Below are positions 51,015 through 61,504 of a stretch of DNA of 64,000 nucleotides, piece after piece. The DNA is from Poecilobothrus nobilitatus (lineage: Eukaryota > Arthropoda > Insecta > Diptera > Dolichopodidae), in contig OX352774.1 of assembly GCA_947095535.1 (NCBI GenBank), positions 266,635,843 to 266,699,842 on the forward strand. The letters are read 5' to 3'. Below the pieces are notes generated by a model that was not told where the DNA came from, made no database searches, and saw only the letters and a list, made by a program, of their open reading frames with translations. Numbering within the stretch: position 1 is the first letter of the stretch; every line of letters begins with the position of its first letter. A program made the translations under genes and the position numbers.

Positions 51015-51091
51015 GCTAAAATTAGAAATAACTGCGCCAACAATAGAAACAATAAACGAACACACATGGGGAATTTGGAGGAAGTACGTCG

Positions 51092-51712
51092 ATGATAGCA
51101 ATCTACAACAAAAGTAGCACAAGTAATGAGATATACATCCAACTCTTCAATGAACAGATACAACTAGGAGAAAAGAAAATTGAATTGTACACCGACACTT
51201 CTAAATCAGAGTACGGAGTGGGCGTAGCGATTACAACCGCAAACACCATCCGTAAAATAGCAATACTAACGAACCAATGGCAAGCGTTTGTCGGTGAAGA
51301 GACGGCTATATGGGAAGCAATAAACATCACCAAACAGAGTGAAAAGAAATACAACATCTTGACAGACTGTCTGAGTGTAGTCAAAGCTGTTAAAAACACA
51401 TGCAACAAAACTCAAACTATATTGGATATAAGGAACGCAATAATCCAAGGAGAGGGTAAAATCACACTAACCTGGATACCGGAACACGTAGGGATCCCAG
51501 GGAACACATTTGCTGTTAAAGAAGCCAAATTGGCCATTATAAGTCCTACTCTTACAATTACAGTAAAATCATTAAACTATGCCTATAAAGAAATCAACAA
51601 CAAAATAAAAAACAGAAGACAGACTATATACAATAGTACCACTATTTTCAGAAGTAAACATAGCCCTGGCTCAAACAATACAAATCTTCTCAATATGTGG
51701 GTCGCACACTAG
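51092..51712 (+). pseudogene. LINE RNase H domain
   Basis: A 206-residue frame. RNase H of I/Loa-type LINEs removes template RNA during retrotransposition. Visible motifs: ELYTDTSKSEYGVGVAI at 31-47 with catalytic Asp35, the GEETAIWEAI helix with Glu70, NILTDCLSVVKAV with Asp92, and TWIPEHVGIPGN at 127-138. The last acidic site (normally A-D-x-x-A-K) reads AVKEAKLA, so the fourth catalytic residue is Val. The first ATG is arbitrary: the protein frame is open from about 51015 but a TAG near 51114 breaks an overlapping frame. The frame ends at 51712 after a shift; the protein resumes in the next ORF. Confidence 0.88.
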
Positions 51713-51930
51713 CAACCCACAAACACCTGTTCGACAACAGTATTCAGCCTCGCTGTTTCTTCTGTAATGAAAGACTAACAGTGGAACACATATACTTAGA
51801 ATGCCCAGAAATCACTAGATTCTGGAAGCACAACATATCCCCAATGGAAGCGTTAGCCAGCAATGAAGGTCACTGTATAGTGAAAACAAGAGTTCTTCTG
51901 CAAATCTTTAGAATATGGGACAACATTTAA
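51697..51930 (+). pseudogene. LINE ORF2 C-terminal zinc-finger part
   Basis: A 77-residue frame continuing the RNase H ORF in another phase. Residues 20-36 read CFFCNERLTVEHIYLEC, the C-x2-C-x8-H-x4-C finger commonly found after RNase H in I-like LINEs, followed by ITRFWKHN. It ends at TAA at 51928-51930, about 130 bp before the tail. Confidence 0.85.
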
Positions 51931-52262
51931 CAACAATGTAAAAATCAAAAAATCAAAAATAAAAAGAATCAAATGTAATATGTAATATAGTTGGCCCACA
52001 TGTCTAATAGGCAAAGGGCCCCAAATATATCGGCTGTCATTTATGCCAGTTCGGTACAAATAATAAATAAATAAATAAATATATTATTTAAAAATTAAAA
52101 TTAATTTAAAATATTCAAATATTAGAAAGGCAATCGTATCAATCAGAAATATCAATCAATTAAAAAAACAAATCAAATCAAAAATCAATCAAAAAAGCAT
52201 CACTTAATATATGTTGATTTTACATGCGTACATCTATTTTTAAGAAATTTGTCTACCTATTA

Positions 52263-52874
52263 AGTTGTATCGCAGTTTTCCGAATTTGTTGCACCAGCAT
52301 AACCAAATTTTACAGATTTAGTTGGTATATAACTGGACACTTTTTTGCAAAAATATCTTAAAACTCAAAATACAAAGCAGCTAGGAGTCTGAAATTCTTT
52401 TTACGTCAGTTTTACAAAACTGATAGTTTCGTTATTTAAATCCACCACATTTGGCCAGTGGGTTCGAGTAGCTGCCATACAACTTCTTTTATTATATGGA
52501 AATAACTGAGTGGCTATTGAGGCTAAATACCTCAAATTTTTTTGATGTCATGTTGCATGCCAGCAACTTCTGTAAAATTTGGTTGTACTAGAGCAGCAGA
52601 TTCAGATAGCTCCCTTATATTGAAGCTAGACATCTGAAATCTTGCAAAAGATGTTCCAAGTTTTATGACAATAACTTCTGTAACATGCGGTTTATTTGAG
52701 AAAACATGCTCGACTATCTATCCTACAACTCCAGGAATTACATAAACAATATATCTCGGTAGTTAATTAAGTAAATAATTAAGTAAATAAATCAAACATA
52801 ATTGAAGCAGCCTATATTATTTTCATGCGGATATCCTAGAATTGACACAGTTTCCTCTACTGCATTTTTAATTA
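52263..52874 (+). repeat. Dispersed repeat R, truncated copy C
   Basis: A diverged copy of the 3' half of repeat R: GTTCGAGTAGCTGCCATACA, AACTTCTGTAAAATTTGGTT, GAAGCTAGACATCTGAAATC and the end TTGACACAGTTTCCTCTACT. The hairpin and (GTCC)n head are missing. Confidence 0.8.
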
Positions 52875-53045
52875 AATTCCTCATTTTTAATTAAATTTCT
52901 TTTATTGTTTCTTATCTGGTATTATTCAAAATAATCTTATTAATCTTATTGTTATGTTTAGAACAATATTGTTCACCATTTTCAATAATAAATTTTAATA
53001 TATAAAGTAGAAATTATATAAATTTAATTAAAAAATATTTATAAA

Positions 53046-53290
53046 TTTTTTTTTTTTTTTTTTTACGAGGGTTGGTGGAAAACTTGAAAGTCACCAAGAG
53101 GAACTGCACGTGCTTCCTCAAGGTAGTGTTGGACTTTAACCATCCAAAACCACCCTCCTTTTAAAACCAAACTTTAGGATGAAACCTTTAATACGAATGT
53201 ACAGTTTGGTTTTGGGAATAGACTGTAAGAAAAGTTAGTAATCAAAAAAAACCAGAAAGTAGAGGTTGTGTGGCGGCAATCTACTTGTAA
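53046..53290 (-). mobile_element. Poly(A)-tailed retroposed segment of unknown origin
   Basis: On the minus strand about 220 bp of comparatively GC-rich sequence ends CCACCAACCCTCGT and is followed by a 19-base A run (T run at 53046-53064). This is the form of a retroposed RNA or a LINE/SINE 3' end. No ORF, no A/B box seen and no second copy in the window. The 5' limit near 53290 is uncertain. Confidence 0.55.
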
Positions 53291-53398
53291 AAACAAGTAA
53301 ATTGTTTGACAAGTAATTTTTTTTAACTCTTTTTTAATAACCCTGCAAATTACATATTATACGATTGTGAACAGTGCTTTTTGAGGAGTAAAATAAAT

Positions 53399-54230
53399 GG
53401 ATGACGTTCAAAATCCCGACTTTCAAAATTCCGCTATTCAAAATCCCGACATTAATGAAAAATCTCGCTTTTATCCTATTTGATATTTAATACAGGATGC
53501 TTACAAGATACAGGATTCTGAAAACAACCTTTAATACAATATGCTTAAAAATAAAATAAAAATTTTTAATTTACACTTTTAGTATTTTTTTAGAAAAAAT
53601 TTTATATAACGGTACTTGTTTTTGTGAATAATTTTTTTCTTTTCTTTTACCTCTTGCAAACTCTTACTGTCTACTCTAGGCCTCTTAGTTTTTGAGTTAT
53701 GGTAAAATGTTACTATTTCAAATGCGCTGTTGTGGACATGTTATGTAAGTAAAAAAAATAATTAGGATTGGATTTTAGACTTGGTTTCAAAATCAGTGTT
53801 ATAAACTTTTTCCAAAATATGTATATATAATTTGTTTAGCGGGGATTTACGGCGGCAGCCCCTACTATTTTAAGTGTGTTATTGTTGAAATATGTAAAAA
53901 ACAAAAATAATTGTGAGGGATTTTATAGTTGATTACAAAATCAGGGTTTCAATAATTTCTTTAGCGGGGTTTGGTGGCGAGCTCTCACTAATGAAGGCTC
54001 TAATTAAGGAGGTTGATATTGAAAAATGTATGAAAAAAATTAATTAGGAGGGAGTTGAGATTTGGTTACAAAATAAGGTTTTTAAAGCTGGTTTATAGAC
54101 CTATTTTTTAGCATCATAACGGTTTAAATAGCTATAATAAATATAAAATAGGATAAAAAGCGGGATTTTTCATTAATATCGGCATATTAAGTGGCGGGAT
54201 TTTGAAAGCCGGAATTTTGTTACAGACCAA
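53399..54230. mobile_element. Foldback-type element with AAAATCCCGACTTTC arms
   Basis: The left arm (53405-53490) has three TTCAAAATCCCGAC-like units and ATTAATGAAAAATC; the right arm (54140-54222) is the reverse complement. AAATAAAT is present at 53391-53398 and 54231-54238 (8-bp direct repeat, though low complexity). The interior has units with AATTAGGA, TTCAAAATCAGTGTTATAAA and CTTTTTCCAAAATATGTATA, shared with the foldback at 42560 and the loop of the palindrome at 33655. Confidence 0.8.
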
Positions 54231-54238
54231 AAATAAAT

Positions 54239-54782
54239 ATTTTTTTTTACTATTGAAATTATAATAAATTTACTTTTTTATGAAAATTCAGAAATTAGAT
54301 TTGACAGACTTTGGATCGAATACATTGAAACTGAGGAACTCAAATCTCACTTATTCAAATACTGGAAAATTTTGTTTGAAAAAGTTTTGAATTTAGAATT
54401 CAGTTCAAGCTCAGTTGTATGCATTCAACCTTTTATTGCGTTATAATCTTTAATTATAAAGCATCTCATTCACTTATTCCCTAGATTTTTTTTTGTGCAG
54501 GCTACAGATACGTTCTTTACATTTACATTTAATGAAATTAAATTTCTTAAGCAAATAAATTTTAAAATAAATTTAGTAAGTTAATTGTTTAAACTATTTG
54601 TTTTCTGATACAGTTTTCTGATCCAATGAGGAAAATAAAGAAATATTTAAATAAAGATCACAAAAAATTTTAATTTTTTCAAAAAGTATGTCATTTTAAA
54701 TTTTAGTTAAAAAATTAAAACTTGAGATGTTATTCTTTTTTTTTCTTTAACCAAAAAGTTAATTCAACACATCTATATATGA
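54239..54782. other. AT-rich spacer
   Basis: No gene or repeat recognised. Confidence 0.5.
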
Positions 54783-56328
54783 ATTCACAAAAAAAATCTT
54801 AAAAATGATGTAACAAATTATCGCCCAATTGAGAAACTATCGTTTATTCCCAAACTTTTATGAATTGATCGTATTTGATTTTATTTGTCTTGCTTTTTAT
54901 CACCTTATCAACATGGCTTTGTAAAGCATAAATCAACTGTTCTTATTCTTTTCTTGTTCTTATCTTATGGAATCTACCTTTACTTTTATCAATAACATGG
55001 AGAATGGTTTTCAAACAGATGTGATATATACTGATTTTAGTACAGCTTTTGATCTTCTTCCGCACAATATTAATATTTTTAAGTTGGAAAAACTATAGGA
55101 TTCCCCATTTTCCCATTAATTGGATTCACTCCTATCTTTCAGAACGTACGTAGAGTGTGTCTTTTAGATCTGCGACATCTTCTGAATTCGATACTGCCAC
55201 AGGTGTTCCTCAAGATAGTCATCTTGGACCTCTAATGTTCATTATTTTCATTAACGATGTTACTTCGTTAATACTTAATAGCCATATTAAAATTTACGCC
55301 GACGATATGAAAATCTTCCTTAAAATTAAAAATTTAGAAGATGCTTTAGCCTTGCAAGCTGATCTTAATCGATTTTATGATTGGTGTTGCAATAATAATC
55401 TTCAACTTAATGTAAATAAATGTGCATTAATTACATTATACGTCGTTCGTGCCCGATCTTATATTCCTATTCTTTCAATAACCAAACTATACCTAAAATT
55501 GTCTCTATAAAAGATCTAGGTATACTTTTTGATAGCAAGCTTTAATTTCACCTTCATTATACTGATATACTGAATAAATCTAACTCTACGCTAGGTTTTA
55601 TTAAACGTTGGGCAAGAGAATTTGATCCCTATGCATTAAAATCTCTTATTACTTGTTTGGTTAGATTTAACTTGGAATATGCTTCCCAGGTATGGAGCCC
55701 ATTTTATAATATTGATATAAATAGAATCGAATCAGTTCAGAATGCTTTATGCTTTCTTCATTGGAAAATTCTTCATGGGAAGATTACCGCCATATATGAA
55801 CATAAACTAAATTTATTATACCTTCATACCCTTGAGAAACGTCGTAAAGTAGCAGATATAGTGTTCTTAACCGAATTAAAGCTAATATTTTATCTTCTCA
55901 ATTATTTGCTAAACTCAATTTTTCTTCATATTCTATATTAAGATCTGTAAATATGTTTAGCTTGCATTTTCATAGAACTAATTATGGCAAACATGAACCT
56001 ATTAATAGGATGATGTATTTTTGTAACATATCCCCATTTTAACCTCCTACTAACAAAACAGTCACTTAACAGTAGTCTATATTTCTGTGAATGAAGTTAT
56101 TGAATAACCCTTGACCTGAGGATTCTTAATTGAATTTATTTTGTTGTACCTAATTTATAGTTTGATTTTTATTTTAATTAATTATAAATTTCATTTAGGT
56201 ATTATTGGTTAGTTATTTTTATTGTTGTTATTTGAATTTTTGTTTAATTTTAGCTTTAAACTACATTTAGTATTTCTATTGTAACTTGCTTGATTTAAAC
56301 TCGTATTAAATAAATAAATAAATAAATT
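54783..56328 (+). mobile_element. LINE-A family, second, strongly decayed copy
   Basis: It begins inside RT motif 1 (HKKN...NYRPIEKLSFIPKL) and runs to a TAAA tail at 56307-56328. Segments in different frames encode QHGFVKH, YTDFSTAFDLLPH, VPQDSHLGPL, YADD, LEYASQVWSPFY and HRTNYGKHEPINRM, all as in LINE-A at 284-2627. At least one stop (within the first 70 bases of the RT core) and several frameshifts are present, and motif B Gly is changed to Asp (VPQDS). Its 3' end faces that of another LINE about 25 bp away. Confidence 0.9.
55157..55941 (+). pseudogene. RT palm and C-terminal fragments of the second LINE-A copy
   Basis: Two open pieces survive. 55157-55510 (117 residues) holds motif B as GVPQDSHLGPL at 16-26 and motif C YADD at 48-51, then LQLNVNKCAL. 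55657-55941 (94 residues) holds LEYASQVWSPFY at 6-17 and the DINRIESVQ motif. They are in different frames and joined by a frameshifted stretch encoding SIKDLG-like text. Non-functional. Confidence 0.85.
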
Positions 56329-56349
56329 CTACAATATTTATAAAATATA

Positions 56350-58870
56350 TGGACATATATTTATTTATTTATTTTATTTATTTATTCAATTATTCTCAAA
56401 AGAGCTAAAATTAGCTAGTACAGAGTGTATAACTTAAACAAAGATAATTAATATTAATAAATTCAGTACTTCTCGCAAAAAAAAAACAAAATAAAATGAA
56501 AACTAACTAACAAATTTACAATTTAAAATTTTGTATAAGAAACTAATAACAAATTGGTAAGATTAACAGAAAAAAAAAAAATAAATAAATTATATAAATA
56601 AAAAAACATAATATAATATAAGATGCATTTTTAACTTTAAATATAATTTTCTAGTAGTATTTTTTTTACTTTTTTCTTAAATTTTTTTTTATTTTAAATT
56701 TTTAATTCCAAAGGAAGTCTATTATAAAATGATGAACTCGATTTCATGATTGAATCTATACCATTAAGTTCATGTCCAGTATTATATCTAAGCTGATTAG
56801 AAGACCTGGTATTGTAACTACATATGTATATCACAATTTCTTATTAATTCCGTGTTTGATTTAATTTCCCTTTTTCTATGCTATGTAGATGTATTACAGA
56901 AATCAATTTCTTATAATCTTCAAGCTTTTGTATATCGTATTTATAATGTATTTCATTAGTTGGTGTTCTTCCATTCAAGATATTCAGATAATTGTTTATT
57001 TATAGAGCTTTCAAAAATTTTTCTAATAACTGTTGATACAGCAATAGGTCTAAAATTATTTATATCTTGTCCCCATCTTTTTTATAAATAGGAACTACTT
57101 TATTGATTTTCAAAAGCTCAGGCATAACACTTTCACTGATTGAAGTATTTATAAGCACAGTTATTTGTGGTTATAAATGTTCTTTGCATTCTTGACCTAT
57201 TATTCCTTTAATTTCATCTATCCCAGTTCTTTGCGTGTTTGGTAAACTATTAATTAATTTTAATTGTATCATTTTCAGTTATTTTTTGAAAATAAAATTT
57301 ATTATTAGTTCTGAACTTTGATATATTTTTGTAAAAGATATTGCAAGTTTCTTACCAACTTCACAATAGTATTGATTAAACTGATTTATTTTTTCCAATT
57401 TGCCCATCTGAGAATTTTCAATACTATTAAAAAAATCATTATTCCTGTTATTTACTCCGTCAGTTACTATATTATTTATTACTTTTCAAATTTTTAGAGG
57501 ATTATTTTCACATTTTTGAAATTGCTTTCTATCATACTCTTTTTTTTTCTTCTTTTGAGAGCAGTTAATTTGTTTAACCAAAAATGGTACTTATCTTTGA
57601 AATAAGGTTCATTCACATTTTAGTTATGTTTTTTATACTAGTAATTTTTAGTTTTTATTAATTGAGTGCATTCTACGTCAATCCAAGGTTTACTATACCT
57701 GATTTTTTTATTGCATTTTCTTATAGTAGTAGAATGATTAATTCATTCGTCAATGAATTAATTATACTATCTAGTCTAATTATACCATTTTTTTATACAT
57801 GTCAAAATTACATTTATCCAGCTGACTTTTTAGTAGTATCATTTAAAGTATTGATAATTCAGGTTGTTTACAAATTTAATATCATTTACTAATTCTAAGA
57901 TAAGTATCTTATGATCAGATATATTAGTTATTAAAGATATATTAGTTACAAAATATTTTTAATGTTTCAAATTTTATTGTGTTATGTACTAATATACCCA
58001 CTCCACCACCTTTTCTATTTGAATGACAACAAAATACTTTAGTATAATTTTTTATATTTATCATATCATATAAAATCCGGATATCGGTAAATGAAATAAT
58101 ATTAACAGTGACAGGTATGTGATCAAGAAGGTATTCAATTCAAATATATCATTTAAATATTTAATATTGCTTTGAAAGGGTGAAGGAATATTGTTTATAT
58201 TCAAATTATCCACCATTTAAAACGAATTGATTTAAATTATAATCAGCTAAGATTCTTATGATTTTAGGTTTCTGCTTCTCCTTCACAAAAAGCTTACCCT
58301 CTTTTACCCATACATATTGAATAATATTCAATTTTTTAAAATCTCTTGTTTTTTTGTGTACTAATTAAAATACGCAGTTAAACTTTCGTTAATAAAAATT
58401 GCCTGAGAATTAACATTAGAACTTGTTCCCGCGTAAATTGAATTAGAATTAAGTGTTTTGTTCCTTTTTGTTTCGGTAATTTTGTTTTTAATATTTAAAT
58501 CATTAAACTTAACAAATATATTCTTTGGCTCACCAAAGAATAGTTTGGAGTTTTTGAACATATTATTTTTTAAGTAAACTTGCTTAATGTCTTTTGACTT
58601 AACTTCAATGCATAATCCTTTCACAATTTCTTTAACTACTGGTTCTTATTCGGGAATTTCTCCAACTCCTGATATTTCAATGCATTTCTTAAGTTTATGT
58701 TGTTTTATTTTTTCTAATTCAATTGTAGCTCTTTCCACTCGGCGTTGTAAAGTTTCATTTTTGCACGCATCGCTACATTTAATATGATAGTTAGTTTTTA
58801 AATTAATATGTTCCTTACACCGAAAACAAATCACCTTGCTTTGACGTTTTGACATTTTTTTTATGCTTAT
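56350..58870 (-). mobile_element. CR1/jockey-like LINE with an internal RT deletion (LINE-C)
   Basis: On the minus strand, in order: ORF1 (58855-58361) with a zinc-finger-like region and RRM-like text; an ORF1 end block near 58265-58340 (NIIQYVWVKEGKLFVKEKQK); endonuclease text near 57980-58035 (SNRKGGGVGILVHNTIKFE); linker text near 57660-57700 (SKPWIDVECTQ); RT fingers near 57020-57170 (KVVPIYKK, NNFRPIAVSTVIRKIFE); then, directly, a C-terminal block near 56900-56985 (NGRTPTNEIHYKYD) and FYNRLPLELK near 56700-56725; then the 3' UTR and an AAATA-rich tail ending about 56355. The RT palm (motifs A, B, C) is absent, so the copy carries a deletion at about 56985-57015. Confidence 0.82.
58361..58855 (-). 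pseudogene. LINE-C ORF1 (zinc-finger and RRM-like nucleic-acid-binding protein)
   Basis: One reading frame from ATG at 58855 to TAG at 58361, broken by a single in-frame TAA at 58646-58648. Residues 10-31 have Cys and His spaced as C-x2-C-x10-H-x2-C-x3-C (CFRCKE...HIKCSDAC), a finger seen in LINE ORF1 proteins. Residues 33-56 look like a coiled coil (heptad-like, RRVERATIELEKIKQHKLKK). Then comes KCIEISGVGEIPE and, after the stop, VKEIVKGLCIEV...NIFVKFNDLNIKNKI, the RRM-like pattern of L1/CR1-type ORF1, which binds element RNA. The family assignment is by motif order and is moderately sure. Confidence 0.75.
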
Positions 58871-60704
58871 AATTATGACATAATATTGAAAATATCAAAT
58901 TTTAGTCATGTAACTAACATATAAATAGTTTTGTGTAGAAATCATATATATATATATGCATATAATGTATTGATATCAAATATAAATTAGCAAGAACTAC
59001 TTCTACATATTTATGTATAAAAGACAAACTAAATGTATTTTGTTTTACATCTTGTATAAAAGGTAACCCCATCTATGTTTGTATATCTGTAAGCTATTGA
59101 ATAACAAACATTCTTTATTATTTTTCCTGGGTTATTATTTGAGCTCCTATCTTTCTCCCTTTTCTATTTTTTGTTAATACTTATATATTTCATTCCTTAT
59201 TATTTCTATCTCTTTTCTCCTTTTTTTTATTGTAACTGTTTTTGTTTTTGTTTTTTTTTTATATCATAGCTGCTCTTGTTTTTCGCAAATTGAATGTAAA
59301 ACGTTTGGTATATGAAATACAATGGCTAATTAAACCGAATGTTATACACAATTAATTAAGCTAATTAGCAGAGAAAAAAAATGGAAACGTTATTTATATA
59401 TAAATATACATTACATATAATATTTAAATATGTACATATTTTACTCTGGCAAACTGTGATATGTATATGCTTGGTTTATAACGTAGTATTTTCTTAATTT
59501 TTATTTTATTTTCGTTTCTTTTTCTTTTTTGGTAAGGCGGTATAACTTAATGAATGTATGTAAATATTTTTGTACAATAAAAATTTTTATTGAATATTTT
59601 ATATTTTTTTTTGATAATTATGATTATATTATAGTTCTGATAAAAAATTAAACTGATGATGTCATTTAAAAATAGAGAAATTGAAAAGCCTAGCTTTTTT
59701 TCTTTTCAATGATAACCTTTGTAGACAACTTAAAGGTAGATTTATTTAATAATGTTTTAATAATTCAAATTTAAAAAATTTTTTATAGTATGTAAAAAAC
59801 CAATTACGAAGTAACTGTATTTTCTGATTCAAATAAAGAATATTTGAAATGAAAAAATTTGTATTGAATGCTACAATTTGAAACAATAAGAAATGAATTT
59901 GTTGGAGAAATAAAATGAGAGTGTTAGTGCTGTTTGTGTAAGGTGTTTTGGCAAAAAAATTTATTAACTTTATTTATCTAATTTTAACGAATTTAATGAA
60001 TTTTATTATCTTATATAAAAGAATGTCAGTTGATCTAGTAGAATTTTATTAAGTGTACGGAAATTAAAAAAACTTTAGTTTTTTTAAAATTATTTTAGCA
60101 TATTAAAGAAAATGTGACATATGCACACTAAAAGGAAAAATATTTTATGAGATCATAACAACTAAAATTTATTAATCGTTTTTAGTTTAGAAATAGTTCA
60201 ATCAAAACTTCATTTTTAATTGCATATTACATTATTAATATAGATAATATACATTTAGAATTAAAGAATCACTTCTTAAACAAAACCAATTCGAAATTTA
60301 GTTAAAACACTCTTAGCTCTTTTTAAGGCTTTCAAATAAAGTTTCCTTCATGCAACAAATTATTGCGTCATTTGCTTAAGCTATAAATATTTGAAAAAAA
60401 TTTTTTTATTTTTTTATATTAATATTACTAATCACATAGGATAACACAATATTACTAAACCGTCACTAAGACAATTATAGGTCGAATACTATTTTTATTA
60501 TTTATTTATTATTTATTTATTTATTATTTCATTCTCAAATACTTTTTACATCATTCTTATAAATCTATTCTTACAATTTCAAAATTTATTGATTTAAGTA
60601 TATATTATTGATTTAAGTAATATTATTTATTTTGTTTATAGCTATTATATATTTTATTTTCACATTATAGGTATTTAGTAAGGAGGAGGATTTGTTTTCA
60701 ATAA
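58871..60704. other. AT-rich non-coding DNA
   Basis: No gene. T-rich blocks at 59140-59280. An (ATTT)n stretch at 60495-60530 resembles a minus-strand LINE tail, but no LINE sequence could be seen next to it. Confidence 0.5.
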
Positions 60705-60797
60705 AAAAAACTTGCTACCTGTGCAGGATTTGAACCTGCACTCCCTCAATTTCTCGGTTAATAAGCCACATGGTTTGGCACTAGGCCATCGAGGCCC
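60705..60797 (-). mobile_element. tRNA-derived SINE head, family 1-related, with T-run
   Basis: On the minus strand: GGGCCTCGATGGCCTAGTGC (same start as family 1), then a B-box GGTTCAAATCC inside a 7-bp stem GTGCAGG/CCTGCAC. About 11 bases after the stem is a run of eight Ts, the form of a Pol III terminator. Acceptor ends do not pair (GGGCCTC versus AGGTAGC), so it is a pseudo-tRNA or SINE head and not a usable tRNA. Confidence 0.7.
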
Positions 60798-61344
60798 AAA
60801 ACAAAAATTCCGGATATAAAGTTATAGTATATTCATTATAGTATAGTACATTGCATACTTTAGAGGGCATGGTTTAACGTGCAAAATTAATTATTTATTT
60901 GTATTAAAATTATTTTCCAATTTTTTTTACATATCTTCTTTTTACATATCTAAAATTGTTTAAAAAAATGTAAGTGTAAACGATAAAAAAATTGAAAAAA
61001 TACAAAAAAACAAAATACTCGGATACAATTTATCATCATTATCTGCGAAAGTATTATTTATCCGCGTAAAATTAAACACGTTAAGGGACGCATGCAGGTA
61101 AATATATTTTGTATTCTAATTGACTTTGTAATAATCAAAGATTATCTATACACAAAAAGATATACCTACTACTTTACAGATTTTTCCTTTTATTTAGACA
61201 GAATGAGATATTTATTGGAAACGATATTCCAATCGCGGCTTTAAAAATACATTAGGTAGAAATATTATTCTTTCGATCTTACATAACACAAATCCATACG
61301 TAAATTATTTTTCCATTGCATCTTTAAAAAACATTGCACATTTG
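60798..61344. other. AT-rich spacer
   Basis: No gene. CAAAGATTATCTATA at 61137-61151 resembles the first 14 bases of the TIR at 13909, without a partner. Confidence 0.45.
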
Positions 61345-61500
61345 TCAATATTCCGAAGATCTAACTCCTTTCAAAATTTAAAGTTTCAAACTTAAACCGT
61401 TTGGAAGATAATTAGAAAGGACTAAAAATTTTGCAAAAATTGACTTCCGCATAACGATAAATTAAAATACCGTATGGCAAAAGTATATATTTGTTATATA
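61345..61500 (-). repeat. Family P fragment, inverted
   Basis: Reverse complement aligns with 22540-22650: ACCGTTATG, CAAACGGTTTAAG, AGATCTTCGGAA. It is separated by the tRNA-like SINE from a family P-like terminus at 61760-61845. Confidence 0.65.
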
Positions 61501-61504
61501 CTAT

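Larger units (their letters stand above)
51015..52080 (+). mobile_element. 5'-truncated I-like LINE (RNase H end)
   Basis: Only the 3' part of ORF2 survives: a short conserved lead, an RNase H domain and a CCHC-like finger region, then a short 3' UTR and a (TAAA)n tail at 52060-52080. Its base composition is clearly less AT-rich than the flanks. The RT itself is missing. Confidence 0.88.

Noticed and set aside
58587..58787. Plus-strand frame of 66 codons
   Set aside because: Shadow of LINE-C ORF1 on the opposite strand.
60705..60797. A functional tRNA gene
   Set aside because: T-arm and boxes are good, but acceptor ends do not pair and related copies elsewhere have a SINE body.
61137..61151. 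Another TIR of the 13.9-kb element
   Set aside because: Only about 14 bases match, with no inverted partner or target duplication nearby.
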